A stretch of DNA of 48,924 bases from Bordetella parapertussis (GCA_945906935.1 CAMDSO010000017.1:1-48924); one strand, 5' to 3'; positions 21,737 to 31,746 are shown, counted from the first letter of the stretch. Numbers and translations are program-made. The notes: generated from the letters alone by a model not told the origin.

Positions 21737-21958
21737 ATGACACGTGCTCTTCTGATTTCCGCCATCCTCGCACTCGGCCTCACCGCCTGCGGTCAAAAAC
21801 CGGCTCCCGCCCCGCAAGCGCCGGCCACCCCGGCACCGGCCGCCACCCCGGCACCGGAAGCAGCACCGGCAGCCGCACCGGCTCCTGAGGCCGCCAAAGA
21901 TGCACCCGCTGATGCAGCCAAAGGTGGCGAAATGGCCAAGGATGCAATGAAGAAGTAA
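21737..21958 (+). CDS. Small Ala/Pro-rich lipoprotein
   Basis: A 73-residue protein with a signal peptide ending in the lipobox LTAC (Cys18), so it should be lipidated and membrane anchored. The rest is a low-complexity Pro-Ala stretch (AP, ATPAPEA repeats) followed by a Lys/Asp-rich tail ending AKDAMKK. It has a good ribosome site (GAGGA) and its own terminator just downstream. Similar Pro/Ala spacers extend from the membrane through peptidoglycan (family knowledge). The function is unknown. Confidence 0.7.
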   Translation: MTRALLISAILALGLTACGQKPAPAPQAPATPAPAATPAPEAAPAAAPAPEAAKDAPADAAKGGEMAKDAMKK

Positions 21959-21976
21959 TAGCAGCACTGCTGCAAT

Positions 21977-22007
21977 AAAAAAGCCGGCCTTGGCGCCGGC
22001 TTTTTTT
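21977..22007. terminator. Intrinsic terminator between lipoprotein and MBL genes
   Basis: A-tract, GCCGGC, six-base loop, GCCGGC, then seven T residues (22001-22007). The A-tract upstream makes it work on both strands, serving the lipoprotein gene (+) and the MBL gene (-). Confidence 0.88.
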
Positions 22008-22035
22008 ATATCTTTTTAGTTACGCATAACTATCT

Positions 22036-22800
22036 TTATATTTCCCGCCAACTGAATCCATGAGCCTGGTCAGCAACACAGATCCAGCCTTCTTCACAAG
22101 CCAATGCCGCCGCCAGTGCGGCGACCGCAAGTTCAGAGCGGTTGTTTTTTTGACTCAAATGCGCGGCGATAATGTGCTTGAGCCTGCTGCGATCCAGCGC
22201 AGACAACAACCCCGCCGCAGCGTCGTTTGAGAGATGACCGAAACGCCCGCCGATGCGCTGCTTGAGTTTTTCCGGGTAACTGCTGTTTTGCAACAGCACT
22301 GGGTCATGATTACATTCCAGCACGAACGCATCGAGCCGGTTCAGAACCTCACGCATATGAACGGTCTGGGAACCCGCATCAGTGAGCAGACCAAGACGCA
22401 CATTGCCGTCACCAAACACAAACTGCGAAGGCTCTCGCGCATCATGCGGAACCGTATAAGGCTCGACTTCAATGGCGTTAATGGCAAAGCGCTGATGACA
22501 GTCAAAAATGTGCACGTCAGCAACACCCGACATCGGCGCCAGCGAGGCCTGCAGCGTGCCGTAGGTCAGCCAGACCGGCTTTTTGAATTTACGCGCAAAG
22601 CGACCGACGCCGCCGACATGGTCATCGTGTTCGTGCGTGACGAGAATCGCGTCGATTGCTTCGGCTTCAATACCCAACCGCGCCAGACGGGCAACGGTAT
22701 CGGCAAGACCAAACCCGCAATCGACGAGTAGCCTGGTGCCATCGGACTCGACGACCAGACCATTCCCCTCACTGCCACTGCCAAGCGAGGCGAAACGCAT
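22036..22800 (-). CDS. MBL-fold metallohydrolase (YycJ/WalJ-like)
   Basis: A 254-residue metallo-beta-lactamase-fold hydrolase with the di-metal motif THEHDDH, an N-terminal FASLGSGSEGNG strand-loop characteristic of the YycJ/WalJ group, LECNHD, and a late AAHLS histidine. Family members are thought to act on nucleic acids. It is third in the run dapA-bamC-MBL, conserved in betaproteobacteria, 67 bases after bamC. No signal peptide, so cytosolic. Confidence 0.88.
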   Translation of the reverse strand: MRFASLGSGSEGNGLVVESDGTRLLVDCGFGLADTVARLARLGIEAEAIDAILVTHEHDDHVGGVGRFARKFKKPVWLTYGTLQASLAPMSGVADVHIFDCHQRFAINAIEVEPYTVPHDAREPSQFVFGDGNVRLGLLTDAGSQTVHMREVLNRLDAFVLECNHDPVLLQNSSYPEKLKQRIGGRFGHLSNDAAAGLLSALDRSRLKHIIAAHLSQKNNRSELAVAALAAALACEEGWICVADQAHGFSWREI

Positions 22801-22867
22801 CAGGAAAAAATGTCGCGGCGAATAAACGCAATCGCCTGCGCTGACGGCGCGTCAACACACAACGGAA

Positions 22868-24016
22868 TCACTTCAGCTGATCGAAGAGCAGCGTCAGTAT
22901 GCGGTCCGCGGTCGCCGACTTTTCAGCAGTCCCATCCTTGGCAAGAACACTGATCTCACTAAGAGCGCCAGCCTCATTGACCTGAACACGATACTGCTCG
23001 GGAGTCGCTTTCTTATCAGACTTGCTAAAAGGATTCAGCTTGGAAAAAAAGCCTTTTGACTCCGCCTTGTTATCCGCATCGGAATCAATGTAACGGACAA
23101 AATACGTGCCCTTGGAGCGATCCCTATCCTCGACCATGAAACCAACACGATCCAACGCGAGTCCGACGCGCCGCCAGGCGCGATCAAACTGGTCATCAAC
23201 CGAAAGCTGGCGTGCGCCGTCCTTACTCTTGACAATTGAGGCCCGCAGCACTGGCTTGGCAGTAGCAACCATTTCTGCCCTGGCCACATCTTCCTTGACG
23301 CCGAAACGCGTCATCAGACGGCGCAGCATTTCCGCCTCAAGCTCCGGATCTGGCGGTCGCGGCTGCCAGGCGGTTTGCGCGTTTACGATATTGCCCGTCG
23401 TATAGACTTCTTCCATGCCGCGATGGCTGATATAGATCTCTGTCGTGCCGGGCTCCGCGCCGCGCTCCAGACGGGTGCGGTACTTATCCCGCTCCGAGGT
23501 CGAGTAAACACTGCCGAGCAAGCGGGAGAGCGTATTACGAATCACCCCGTCATCAATCTTCGCGCGCCGCTCGGCCCAATCCGTTTCCAACACACCGGCC
23601 TGGGGCAGCTCCACTGTCAAGTTGAGACCAACCTCCTGCCAGAATTGTTTGACCACAGACCACACCGCGTCCGGCTCTCCCTTCACCACCAGCCAACGCT
23701 GCGAACCCGAGCGCTGGATGCGGGCATTGGACTGGTCAGGCAATACCTTCCCTGCGCCAACGGTGCCGCCCTGCGCTCCACGATCACGGTTGTATTCAGA
23801 GGCGGAGGCCTTGCCCCCGGCGTTCAGATCCGGCACGGCAAATCGATCATCGGCCCCGGGCTTAGTCAGATCAGGCGGGATCTCCAAAGGCGGCAGTCTA
23901 GTACTTTGCGCCTTGTAATCAACCTTGTCAGAACGGAACTCTGGCATCCCGCCGCAGGCCGCAAGCAGCAGTGGCAACAGAAAAACGCCCGCTCTGATTC
24001 GCTCGATACGCTTCAT
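22868..24016 (-). CDS. bamC: Outer membrane assembly lipoprotein BamC
   Basis: A lipoprotein subunit of the Bam complex that inserts beta-barrel proteins into the outer membrane. The 382-residue product has a signal peptide with lipobox LLAAC (Cys21), an unstructured N-terminal segment with KVDYKAQSTRLPPLEIPPDL, the part that contacts BamD in other bacteria, and two helix-grip domains. It lies 18 bases after dapA in the same direction, the classical dapA-bamC (nlpB) pair. Slightly longer than E. coli BamC (344). Confidence 0.9.
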   Translation of the reverse strand: MKRIERIRAGVFLLPLLLAACGGMPEFRSDKVDYKAQSTRLPPLEIPPDLTKPGADDRFAVPDLNAGGKASASEYNRDRGAQGGTVGAGKVLPDQSNARIQRSGSQRWLVVKGEPDAVWSVVKQFWQEVGLNLTVELPQAGVLETDWAERRAKIDDGVIRNTLSRLLGSVYSTSERDKYRTRLERGAEPGTTEIYISHRGMEEVYTTGNIVNAQTAWQPRPPDPELEAEMLRRLMTRFGVKEDVARAEMVATAKPVLRASIVKSKDGARQLSVDDQFDRAWRRVGLALDRVGFMVEDRDRSKGTYFVRYIDSDADNKAESKGFFSKLNPFSKSDKKATPEQYRVQVNEAGALSEISVLAKDGTAEKSATADRILTLLFDQLK

Positions 24017-24034
24017 GATGAGACCTTTTCTACG

Positions 24035-24919
24035 CTATGTGTTAATGCCTGCCTGCGACATCGCAGCCAGCACCCGGTCGAAGTAAGTTTCAGACAGCGG
24101 GGTAAGCGGCAACCGAATCGCGTTGCCAATCTGTTTGGTTTGCGCCAGCGCCCATTTGACCGGTATCGGATTGGCTTCAACAAAAAGATGTCGGTGCAAA
24201 CCAAGCAGCCGGTTATTCAGTTCGCGTGCGCGTGGGATGTCCTGCGTCAGTGCTGCGGCGCACATCTCGTGCATCAAGCGCGGCGCCACGTTTGCCGTGA
24301 CCGAGATCACGCCATGACCACCGAGCAACATCATGGCCAGCGCAGTCGCGTCGTCCCCGCTGTAGACCGAAAAGCCGGCCGGGACCTGCCACAGCAGGTC
24401 ACTGCAGCGCTCGAGGTTTCCGGTCGCATCCTTGAGTCCGACGACGTTGGGAATCTGCGCCAGGCGCAAGGTCGTCTCGTTCGACAAATCGGCCACCGTG
24501 CGACCTGGCACGTTGTAGAGGATTTGCGGAATATCGACCGCTTCGGCAATCGCGCGAAAGTGCTGGTAGAGCCCTTCCTGAGTCGGCTTATTGTAATAGG
24601 GCACCACCGACAGACTCATGTCGGCCCCGACCTGCTTGGCATACGCCGACAGTTCTATCGCTTCGCGCGTGGAATTCGCCCCTGTACCGGCAATGATAGG
24701 GACGCGACGGTTGCCATGCTCAACGGCAGTCTTGATCAGTAAATGATGTTCATCACAATCAACCGTCGGCGACTCGCCGGTAGTACCAACAACCACGATG
24801 CCGTCGGTACCCTCACTGATATGCCAGTCCATTAATTTGCGGAAAGCATCCAGGTCCAGACTGCCGTCCTCATGCATCGGCGTAACGATCGCTACCACAC
24901 TGCCGCTCAGCACTGCCAT
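24035..24919 (-). CDS. dapA: 4-hydroxy-tetrahydrodipicolinate synthase
   Basis: Condenses pyruvate with aspartate semialdehyde in lysine and meso-diaminopimelate synthesis. The 294-residue protein shows the TIM-barrel aldolase motifs: VGTTGESPT (T46, T47), the catalytic tyrosine Y135 in LYNVPGRT and the Schiff-base lysine K163 in GLKDATGN, the usual DapA positions. The 157-base gap upstream contains an AGGAAA ribosome site and probably a promoter; I see no clear regulatory element. Confidence 0.97.
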   Translation of the reverse strand: MAVLSGSVVAIVTPMHEDGSLDLDAFRKLMDWHISEGTDGIVVVGTTGESPTVDCDEHHLLIKTAVEHGNRRVPIIAGTGANSTREAIELSAYAKQVGADMSLSVVPYYNKPTQEGLYQHFRAIAEAVDIPQILYNVPGRTVADLSNETTLRLAQIPNVVGLKDATGNLERCSDLLWQVPAGFSVYSGDDATALAMMLLGGHGVISVTANVAPRLMHEMCAAALTQDIPRARELNNRLLGLHRHLFVEANPIPVKWALAQTKQIGNAIRLPLTPLSETYFDRVLAAMSQAGINT

Positions 24920-25076
24920 CTGTCGGTTTTTCCTGAAAAATTAGTCAACAACCCATTAATTAGGTTGGAATTCTACCGCATTCGGTAAACCCCCAACCAA
25001 CCGCGCTCACCGGCGCCGGCGGACGGGTATTCCGACTGCCCCGAACCCCCGATGCCCGCACCTGCCAGGCAAGGTA

Positions 25077-25634
25077 CTAAGGCAGGTTCACGCTTTTCTG
25101 CGACTCAACGCCGCTCCGCACCGCGCAAATGCGCTGCATCATGGCCGGCTTCGGATCATCAACGTACATATCCTCGAACGCCAGCACCTGCAGCTGTCCA
25201 CGCACCGCTTCCAGTAATTCGCCCGGCTGCAGCAGGAACTCTGGATTGCGCGGTCTGCCGTAACGTTCGTTGCCGATGGCAAAAGTTTCGTAGATTAAAA
25301 CCCCGTGCGGCGCCACTGCGTCGACCATCGCCTGCAGCAAAGGCCGGTGCAGGTAACGAGTCACAATCACCGCATCAAATTGCCGACCGACAAACAGCCA
25401 CGGCGCGCCTTCAAGGTCGGCCTCCATGGTGCTGATATTCTCGACGCCCGTCAGACCAGCGAGGGCCACCGCATCAATATCGACCGCTAATACCTGACAA
25501 CCCCGCGCCGCCAGATAACGCGCGTGCCGCCCGCTGCCGCAGGCGATATCCAACACGCTACCAGTGACAGCAATCATCGGAGCGAAGCGGCACACCCACG
25601 GTGAGGGCAGCTCTGGTTGCGCAACGGCAATCAC
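25077..25634 (-). CDS. Class I SAM-dependent methyltransferase
   Basis: A 185-residue Rossmann-fold methyltransferase with motif I VLDIACGSGRHARYLA, motif II VLAVDID and the later MEADLEG and FDAVIVTRYLHRP strands. The start codon is GTG. It resembles the small TehB/UbiE-like enzymes but the substrate cannot be inferred. It follows the homospermidine synthase gene by 34 bases on the same strand, so it may share its transcript. It is upstream of dapA. Confidence 0.83.
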   Translation of the reverse strand: MIAVAQPELPSPWVCRFAPMIAVTGSVLDIACGSGRHARYLAARGCQVLAVDIDAVALAGLTGVENISTMEADLEGAPWLFVGRQFDAVIVTRYLHRPLLQAMVDAVAPHGVLIYETFAIGNERYGRPRNPEFLLQPGELLEAVRGQLQVLAFEDMYVDDPKPAMMQRICAVRSGVESQKSVNLP

Positions 25635-25668
25635 GATTTAACGCAACCGTTCCAACGACCTGGCGTGA

Positions 25669-27087
25669 TCAGCAAACGCGGACATTCTTGAACTGCCACG
25701 GATCGCTCGTATCGACCTCCTCGGGGAATAGCTGGCCGCGGTCTTCGAGCGGCGTCCAATCCGTATAGGTGCCACCAACACTGCCAAGATAAGGATTGGC
25801 GATTTCGAGCACGCGCTGAAAATCCAGATCATCCGGGTCACACACCCCGCGATTGGGGTTTTCAATCGCCCAGACGACCCCGGCCATTACGCCAGCAGCC
25901 ACCTGCAGGCTGGTGGCATTATTGTAGGGTGCCAGCTTGCGCGCCTCGTGTATCGACAGCCGCGAGCCGTACCAGTAAGCGCCGCGCTCATGGCCCATCA
26001 ACAAGGCGCCGAGTTCGTCAGCGCCATCATAAATTTCGTCCATCAGAATGCGCTTGTTTTCCGGCAACGCCCAATTTTTGCCGGCATATTCGTGCAACGA
26101 CAGTATTGTGTTGTCGCAGGGATGGTAGGCGTAATGACAGGTCGGACGGTAGAGCACTTTTTTGTTGCTGCGCACGGTCAGGTAATCGGAAATTGATATC
26201 GCCTCGCCGTGCGTGATCAGGAAGCCGTGAAAACAGCCCTCCAGTGGCGTCCAGGAACGCACACGCACCGAAGCACCCGGCCGCGTCAGATAAATTGCTG
26301 ATTTGCAGCCAAATTGATGCTGCTTGCCGTCCAGTGGGAAATGTTTCTCGTGCGAACCCCAGCCGAGCTCACAGGGCTGCGAACCCTCGCCGACAAAACC
26401 GTCGACCGACCAGGTGTTCACAAACTCCAGCCGGCGTTTGTCCGGATTGCCCACCTGGGTATCGCGCTCCGAGCAATGGATGGTTTTGACACCGAGTTGC
26501 ATCGCCAGGCGCGCCCAGTCTTCGCGCATCTCCGGCTTGGCGGCGCGTTTGCGGATGTCGCGCGACAAGTTGATCAGACCTTGTTTGACCCAGTGCGAAA
26601 TCAGACCCGGGTTCGCGCCATGGGTCGGGATCACCGTCGGCGCGCCGTTTGAATATTTGCCGCGCAAGCGCATAACATCCTCGCGCAAACCATAGTTCGA
26701 GCGGTGGGATGCCGAAATGCTGGTGTCGAAATACCCGCCCAGCCAAGGCTCGATGCAGGTGTCGAGATACATCACGCCGCGTTTGCAGCAATATTCGATG
26801 AGATCGACGCTCGACACCTCGACCGACAGGTTGAGCAAAAAGTCGCCTCGCGCCAGCAGCGGGTCGAGCACCGACTTATAGTTCTCGCGCGTCAGCGGCT
26901 TGACGTTGAACTGGATGCCGAAATGTTTGGCCTCTTCGATACCACGGGTGTCTCCGGTGAGGATGGAGAGACGCTCCAGGGGCATGTCGATATGCCGCAG
27001 CAACAATGGCAATGTGCCCTGACCGACCGATCCAAAACCGACGACCACCATCCGTCCGTTGAACTTGACGTGCTTTTTCCAGTACAT
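25669..27087 (-). CDS. hss: Homospermidine synthase
   Basis: Makes sym-homospermidine from putrescine (or spermidine plus putrescine) with NAD as catalytic hydride carrier. The 472-residue length matches the family. The N-terminal Rossmann motif VVVGFGSVGQGTLPLL, the DTCIEPW segment and the long C-terminal domain (HGANPGLISHWVKQGL, DELGALLMGHERGAYWYGS) are typical. It suggests that the cell uses homospermidine as a major polyamine. It is preceded on the same strand by a hemN remnant. Confidence 0.93.
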   Translation of the reverse strand: MYWKKHVKFNGRMVVVGFGSVGQGTLPLLLRHIDMPLERLSILTGDTRGIEEAKHFGIQFNVKPLTRENYKSVLDPLLARGDFLLNLSVEVSSVDLIEYCCKRGVMYLDTCIEPWLGGYFDTSISASHRSNYGLREDVMRLRGKYSNGAPTVIPTHGANPGLISHWVKQGLINLSRDIRKRAAKPEMREDWARLAMQLGVKTIHCSERDTQVGNPDKRRLEFVNTWSVDGFVGEGSQPCELGWGSHEKHFPLDGKQHQFGCKSAIYLTRPGASVRVRSWTPLEGCFHGFLITHGEAISISDYLTVRSNKKVLYRPTCHYAYHPCDNTILSLHEYAGKNWALPENKRILMDEIYDGADELGALLMGHERGAYWYGSRLSIHEARKLAPYNNATSLQVAAGVMAGVVWAIENPNRGVCDPDDLDFQRVLEIANPYLGSVGGTYTDWTPLEDRGQLFPEEVDTSDPWQFKNVRVC

Positions 27088-27248
27088 CTTAGATCCCGCA
27101 GAGTGGCTTTTTGGAGGCTGCGGAGTGTAGCATTTTCGATGTCGGCACGGTCACCGCAAAGCAGGCGGCAGCAGGCGTTACAACCCCGTGGCAAACTGAC
27201 TGCGAGGCGTTCGGCAGAACATCGCCACCGCAGGCGGCATGACGCCGG

Positions 27249-27626
27249 CTAAATGACCCGCGAGTAACGGCGGCGTTGCTGATCCTGGCGCAAATAACGG
27301 TCAAAAACCATGCAGACATTACGCACGAGCAGGCGCCCTTTGGCGGTGACGCGTATCTCCTGCGTGTTCATTTCGAGCATGCCGAGCGCTTCCATTTCAC
27401 GCAACTCTGCCAACTCGGGCGCAAAGTATTGATCGAAATCGATCAGATAGCCACTCGACAGCGATCCCTTGTCGAGCGCGAAGTGGCACATCAGCACACC
27501 AATGGCCGCGCGCCGCAGCAAGTCGTCCGCAGACAGCTCCAGCCCCCGCATCACCGGCAATTCGCCGCGATCAAGGGTGTGATAATAATCCTCCAGCCCG
27601 CGATGATTCTGTCTTGCTATCGGCGA
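27249..27626 (-). pseudogene. 3' remnant of hemN (oxygen-independent coproporphyrinogen oxidase)
   Basis: This open frame matches only the last 125 or so residues of HemN: RGLEDYYHTLDRGELPVMRGLELSADDLLRR, LMCHFALDK, DQYFAPELAEL and the ending RLLVRNVCMVFDRYLR to RYSRVI. HemN normally has 450 or more residues; the radical-SAM N-terminal part with its cysteines is absent, and upstream of about 27630 the frame no longer resembles HemN. A TTG at 27560 could start a 103-residue product, but no ribosome site is obvious. It is best read as a deletion remnant. Confidence 0.78.
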
Positions 27627-27797
27627 AAAAGAGCATCATTGCTGCACGAACTGATCAGTGCTGGCGCCATCGCTGTTAACGGACGGCAGATCGTCATCCT
27701 CGACGCGGTGTGCCTGCGTCACAGCGATCACCCCGCCTAGTGCAGCCACCGTAACCGCGCGCCACTTGCGGTCATAACGACCGTACAATGGCGCACC

Positions 27798-28493
27798 ATG
27801 ATCCACTGGTTACGTCCCGCCGAACCTTTTCCGCCTGTCGAGACGGCGCTTGCCGAGCCCAACGGCCTGCTTGCCGCGGGTGATGAATTAAGCGCCGAGC
27901 GCCTGCTCGAAGCCTACCAGCAGGGCATCTTCCCCTGGTTCAATGCAGACCAACCGGTGCTGTGGTGGAGCCCAGATCCGCGCATGGTGCTGCTACCGGC
28001 CGAACTGCGCGTCGCCCGTTCGCTGGCGAAGGTTTTGCGCAACCGTGTCTACGAAGTGCGTGCCGACAGCGCCTTTCGCACGGTAATGCAAGCCTGCGCC
28101 GAGCCGCGCAACCATCAAAACGGCACCTGGATCAGCCCGGCCATGATTGAGGCCTATCACGCGCTGCACCAGCGCGGCATCGCACACTCCATCGAAACCT
28201 GGATCGACGGCGAACTGGCCGGCGGACTCTACGGTGTCGCAATCGGCCGGATGTTTTACGGCGAATCGATGTTTACACGCGTCACCGACGCCTCAAAGAT
28301 TGCCTTGGTGCATCTGGTGCGCCAGCTCGAGCGCTGGGGCTTCGGCATGATCGACTGCCAGATGCACACTGCACATCTGGGACGCATGGGCGGGCGCGAA
28401 ATTCCGCGCGCGGCCTTTATGCGAAAACTCGGCGACTTGGTAAACTACCCTCCAATTTCAGGCACCTGGGTACTCGACCATGACCTCGCTTAA
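27798..28493 (+). CDS. aat: Leucyl/phenylalanyl-tRNA-protein transferase
   Basis: Transfers Leu or Phe from tRNA to N-terminal Arg or Lys, making substrates for ClpS-ClpAP degradation (bacterial N-degron pathway). The 231-residue product has family motifs [58 protein letters not shown] and the C-terminal [28 protein letters not shown] at 27784-27789 lies only eight bases before the ATG and no ribosome site is visible. It overlaps bpt by 14 bases. Confidence 0.97.
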   Translation: MIHWLRPAEPFPPVETALAEPNGLLAAGDELSAERLLEAYQQGIFPWFNADQPVLWWSPDPRMVLLPAELRVARSLAKVLRNRVYEVRADSAFRTVMQACAEPRNHQNGTWISPAMIEAYHALHQRGIAHSIETWIDGELAGGLYGVAIGRMFYGESMFTRVTDASKIALVHLVRQLERWGFGMIDCQMHTAHLGRMGGREIPRAAFMRKLGDLVNYPPISGTWVLDHDLA

Positions 28494-29208
28494 AGACAAA
28501 TTCATGTCGGTGCTGCAGTTTTACGCGACGGCACCGTATCCGTGCAGCTATCTGCCCGAGCGCATGGCGCGTTCGCAGGTTGCAACCCCCAGCCACCTGA
28601 TCGACAACCCGGTTTACAGCGAGCTCGTACAAGCTGGCTTCCGCCGTAGCGGCGCCTTCACCTACCGTCCCTATTGCGATCACTGCCACGCCTGCGTGCC
28701 GGTGCGCATTGTGACCGCAGAATTTGCAGCCAGCCGTACTCAGCAGCGGATGCAGAAAAAACATGCGGTCTTGACTGCCGAAATCTTCGACCTCCAATAC
28801 AGCGTCGAACATTACGAGCTTTATCTGCGTTATCAGGCGGCGCGCCACGCCGGCGGCGGCATGGATCAGGACAGTCGCGAGCAGTACCGGCATTTCCTGT
28901 TGCAAAGCAACGTCCATTCGCGCCTCGTCGAATTTCGCGAAGCAGGCGAACTGCGCATGATCAGCATCATTGACGAGCTGCAGGACGGCCTGTCCTCGGT
29001 CTATACCTTCTTCGATCCGGACAGCCCCGGCGCCAGTTACGGCACCTACAACGTCCTCTGGCAAATCGAACGCTGCCGGGTCCTGGGCTTGCCCTATCTG
29101 TATCTCGGTTACTGGATAGCACAAAGCCGCAAGATGGCCTACAAAACGAACTTCCAGCCCATCGAAGGGCTGCTCAACAACCGCTGGCAGCGCCTGCCCG
29201 GGCGCTGA
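28480..29208 (+). CDS. bpt: Aspartate/glutamate leucyltransferase
   Basis: Attaches leucine to N-terminal Asp or Glu, the second bacterial N-degron branch. The 242-residue protein has [39 protein letters not shown] with the conserved cysteines, and [26 protein letters not shown] near the C-terminus. It overlaps the aat 3' end by 14 bases in a different frame, so the two transferases are likely translated together. ClpS/ClpA are not in this window. Confidence 0.97.
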   Translation: MTSLKDKFMSVLQFYATAPYPCSYLPERMARSQVATPSHLIDNPVYSELVQAGFRRSGAFTYRPYCDHCHACVPVRIVTAEFAASRTQQRMQKKHAVLTAEIFDLQYSVEHYELYLRYQAARHAGGGMDQDSREQYRHFLLQSNVHSRLVEFREAGELRMISIIDELQDGLSSVYTFFDPDSPGASYGTYNVLWQIERCRVLGLPYLYLGYWIAQSRKMAYKTNFQPIEGLLNNRWQRLPGR

Positions 29209-29230
29209 ACCTGTTCTGCCGCGCCGCAGT

Positions 29231-30280
29231 CTAGGCGTTGGCCACGACGCGCTGCTTGAGCCACTGCTCCAGCAGGGACAAACCCACTGCCAACAGCGTC
29301 GGCCCGAGGAAAATGCCGACGAAGCCGAACGCATAAACGCCGCCCATCACACCCAGAAAGACCAGCACAAACGGCAGACTGCTACCACGACTGATCAGCA
29401 GCGGCTTGATCACGTTATCGATACCGCTAATCACCACAAAGCCGTAGATCGCCATGAAAATAGCCCAGCCGGTCTGATCCTGTGCGAGTAGCCACGCCGC
29501 CGCCCCGCCCCAGATCAACGGCGGTCCGATCGGCACCATCGACAGCATGAAAGTGAGAAAGCCGAGCAGCAGCGCACCAGGCACCCCGGCGATGGCAAAA
29601 CCAATCACCGCCAAAATACCCTGTGCAATCGCGGTACCCACCAAGCCATAGACCACCCCCTGCACAGTACCGCCCACCGTCTCCAGCAAGCCCGGCGCCA
29701 GTTTGCCGGCCAGCCTTTGCATCGCTTCACGGGTGGCGGCGACCAACGCCTCGCCGTCGCGATAAAGAAAAAATCCGATGAACACTGCGAAGCTCAATTG
29801 GATGACACCCTCACCGAGTAACAAACCGGTTTTAAACAAACCCTGTTGTGCCGGCCCCGCGATCCTTTTCATCGCTTCGGCGAATTTCGTACGATTTGCG
29901 GCCAGTTCGCGCCACGCGGCATCGAGATATTCGCCGACAAACGGCAAGTCCTTGATACTGTCCGGCGGCGGCGGCAACCCACGCGCAAAGGTGACACGCA
30001 TCCATTCCACCGCGGGAGTCGCGGTATCAGCCAGCGTGAGCGCCAGAAATGCCACCGGTAATACGAACACCAGCAGAAGCAGCAGCGTCATGACAAGTGC
30101 CGCCAATGAAGGACGCCCACCGAAGCGCAACAGCAGCCACTCGTAAATCGGCCAGGTCGAAAAACAAACAATCGCCGCACACAACAATGCAGTGACAAAC
30201 GGTTGCAGCACCAACAGACAACCCAGCACCAACAGGATCACCGCGGCAACGCGCGTTAACGGTTCGAGCCGGACATCCAT
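29231..30280 (-). CDS. PerM/AI-2E-family transporter
   Basis: A polytopic inner membrane protein of 349 residues, PF01594 type. Multiple hydrophobic helices alternate with a soluble middle segment (residues about 90-160), and the C-terminal part has [53 protein letters not shown] and the last membrane helices. The ATG at 30280 is preceded by GGAGGT; a GTG five codons upstream (30295) was rejected. It converges on bpt. Transported substrate unknown. Confidence 0.88.
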   Translation of the reverse strand: MDVRLEPLTRVAAVILLVLGCLLVLQPFVTALLCAAIVCFSTWPIYEWLLLRFGGRPSLAALVMTLLLLLVFVLPVAFLALTLADTATPAVEWMRVTFARGLPPPPDSIKDLPFVGEYLDAAWRELAANRTKFAEAMKRIAGPAQQGLFKTGLLLGEGVIQLSFAVFIGFFLYRDGEALVAATREAMQRLAGKLAPGLLETVGGTVQGVVYGLVGTAIAQGILAVIGFAIAGVPGALLLGFLTFMLSMVPIGPPLIWGGAAAWLLAQDQTGWAIFMAIYGFVVISGIDNVIKPLLISRGSSLPFVLVFLGVMGGVYAFGFVGIFLGPTLLAVGLSLLEQWLKQRVVANA

Positions 30281-30400
30281 CACCAACCTCCACACCGACG
30301 ACAGGAAGCGGGGGTTCTATCACGCGCACCCGCGCCGGTCAAACCGGCGCGCCGCCGCATCGCACTGCTAAACTTCGGGCTTCACGCCACGACATTGCAC

Positions 30401-31015
30401 ATGCCAGCCCCCGCTCTCATCCAACAACTCGACGCACTGTTGCCGCAAACGCAATGCCGGCAGTGCGGCTTTGCCGCCTGTCTCCCGTATGCCGAAGCCA
30501 TGGCGGACGGCACGGCAGGCGCCAACCAGTGCCCGCCCGGCGGTCACGACGGCGCACGCGCACTGGCCGCGCTGCTCGGTGTGCCGTATACGCCAGTCGA
30601 TACGCGCTTCGGCCCTCTCAAACCACCAACGGTCGCCGTTATCGATGAGAGTCGCTGCATCGGCTGCGCACTATGCATCAAAGCCTGCCCGGTGGACGCC
30701 ATCGTCGGCGCGGCGAAACTCATGCACACAGTGCTTGCCGCCGACTGCACCGGTTGCGAACTATGCGTGCCGCCCTGCCCGGTCGATTGCATTGTGATGA
30801 CAGCGGCCGTATCGTCAGACGAAGACGCGCGATACAGCGCCGCGCAGACGGCAAAAAAACGTTTTGAAGCGCGCGCCGCCCGCCTCGCGCAGCAACGGGC
30901 GATTGCTGAAGCCAGCGCCGCGCAGAAAGCTGCTGTCGCACGCAAACAAGCCGCCGTCCAACGCGCCATCGAGCGGGCGCGCAGCCGCATTGCGCAAAAG
31001 CAAAACGCCGGTTAA
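30401..31015 (+). CDS. RnfB-like ferredoxin of the electron transport complex family
   Basis: A 204-residue soluble iron-sulfur protein. Residues about 18-42 hold a 4-cysteine cluster (CRQCGFAAC and later C), as in the RnfB Fe-S domain, and residues about 83-130 hold two [4Fe-4S] ferredoxin motifs ([16 protein letters not shown] and [16 protein letters not shown]). It lacks the N-terminal membrane anchor of classical RnfB and ends in a long Ala/Arg/Gln coiled region (about 145-204). No other rnf genes are here; rnfB-nth pairing is common in betaproteobacteria. The ATG at 30401 is chosen; a TTG two codons upstream is possible. Confidence 0.88.
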   Translation: MPAPALIQQLDALLPQTQCRQCGFAACLPYAEAMADGTAGANQCPPGGHDGARALAALLGVPYTPVDTRFGPLKPPTVAVIDESRCIGCALCIKACPVDAIVGAAKLMHTVLAADCTGCELCVPPCPVDCIVMTAAVSSDEDARYSAAQTAKKRFEARAARLAQQRAIAEASAAQKAAVARKQAAVQRAIERARSRIAQKQNAG

Positions 31016-31038
31016 GCGGCCAGACGAGGAAAGCCAAA

Positions 31039-31683
31039 ATGAATCCGGCCAAACGCAGGGAAATTTTCCAACGCTTCAGCACGGCGAACCCACACCCCAA
31101 GGGCGAGCTTGAATATCGCTCGTCTTTCGAACTGCTGATCGCGGTGATTCTGTCGGCGCAGGCGACCGACAAAAGTGTCAATCTGGCAACGCGCGAACTC
31201 TATCGCGACGCCTGCACGCCGCAATCGATACACGCGCTCGGCGCAGCCGGCCTCGAACACTACATCAAGCGCATCGGGCTCTACCGCACCAAAGCCAAAA
31301 ACATTATTGCGACTTGCAAAATGCTGATGGATTTGCACGCCGGCGAAGTGCCGCAAACCGCCGAGGCTCTCGAAGCCCTGCCGGGCGTCGGCCGCAAAAC
31401 CGCCAGCGTCGTCCTGAATATCGCTTTTGGCCATCCAACGATTGCCGTCGACACCCATATTTTCCGTATCTCAAACCGCACCGGCATCGCTCCTGGCAAG
31501 GATGTCGTCGTGGTGGAGGAAAAACTCATCAAAGTGGTCGCCGATGACTTCAAGCTGCACGCCCACCATTGGCTGATCCTGCATGGACGGTACGTCTGCA
31601 AGGCAAGGAAACCGGAGTGTCCATCCTGCCTGATCAATGATCTCTGCGAATTTCGCGGCAAAACCAAAACGGCGGCAGCGTAA
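31039..31683 (+). CDS. nth: Endonuclease III (DNA glycosylase/AP lyase)
   Basis: Removes oxidised pyrimidines from DNA and nicks abasic sites. The 214-residue product has the helix-hairpin-helix LPGVGRKTASVV with catalytic K120, D138 in AVDTHIFR, and the iron-sulfur cysteines C187, C194, C197 and C203, exactly the E. coli numbering. A ribosome site GAGGAAA precedes the ATG. It is followed by a strong terminator and lies 23 bases after the rnfB-like gene. Confidence 0.97.
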   Translation: MNPAKRREIFQRFSTANPHPKGELEYRSSFELLIAVILSAQATDKSVNLATRELYRDACTPQSIHALGAAGLEHYIKRIGLYRTKAKNIIATCKMLMDLHAGEVPQTAEALEALPGVGRKTASVVLNIAFGHPTIAVDTHIFRISNRTGIAPGKDVVVVEEKLIKVVADDFKLHAHHWLILHGRYVCKARKPECPSCLINDLCEFRGKTKTAAA

Positions 31684-31691
31684 GCGGCAAT

Positions 31692-31722
31692 AAAAAAGCC
31701 GGACGCATCGTCCGGCTTTTTT
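31692..31722. terminator. Bidirectional intrinsic terminator after nth
   Basis: AAAAAAGCCGGAC (31692-31704) and GTCCGGCTTTTTT (31710-31722) form a 13-bp stem with a five-base loop. A and T tracts on both sides make it a terminator for nth (+) and the cytochrome genes (-). Confidence 0.93.
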
Positions 31723-31746
31723 GGTCTGCCAACGGCAGCGCGGGGC

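Noticed and set aside
21800-21900. Tandem repeats in the lipoprotein gene as a mobile repeat
   Set aside because: They reflect Pro/Ala codons in a low-complexity protein and are imperfect at DNA level.
23375-24742. Plus-strand ORF of 455 codons across bamC and dapA
   Set aside because: It lies antisense to two confidently identified genes and its Arg/His-rich translation has no domain features.
27276-27740. Plus-strand ORF of 154 codons opposite the hemN remnant
   Set aside because: The opposite strand carries clear HemN sequence, so this is a shadow frame; no ribosome site or family.
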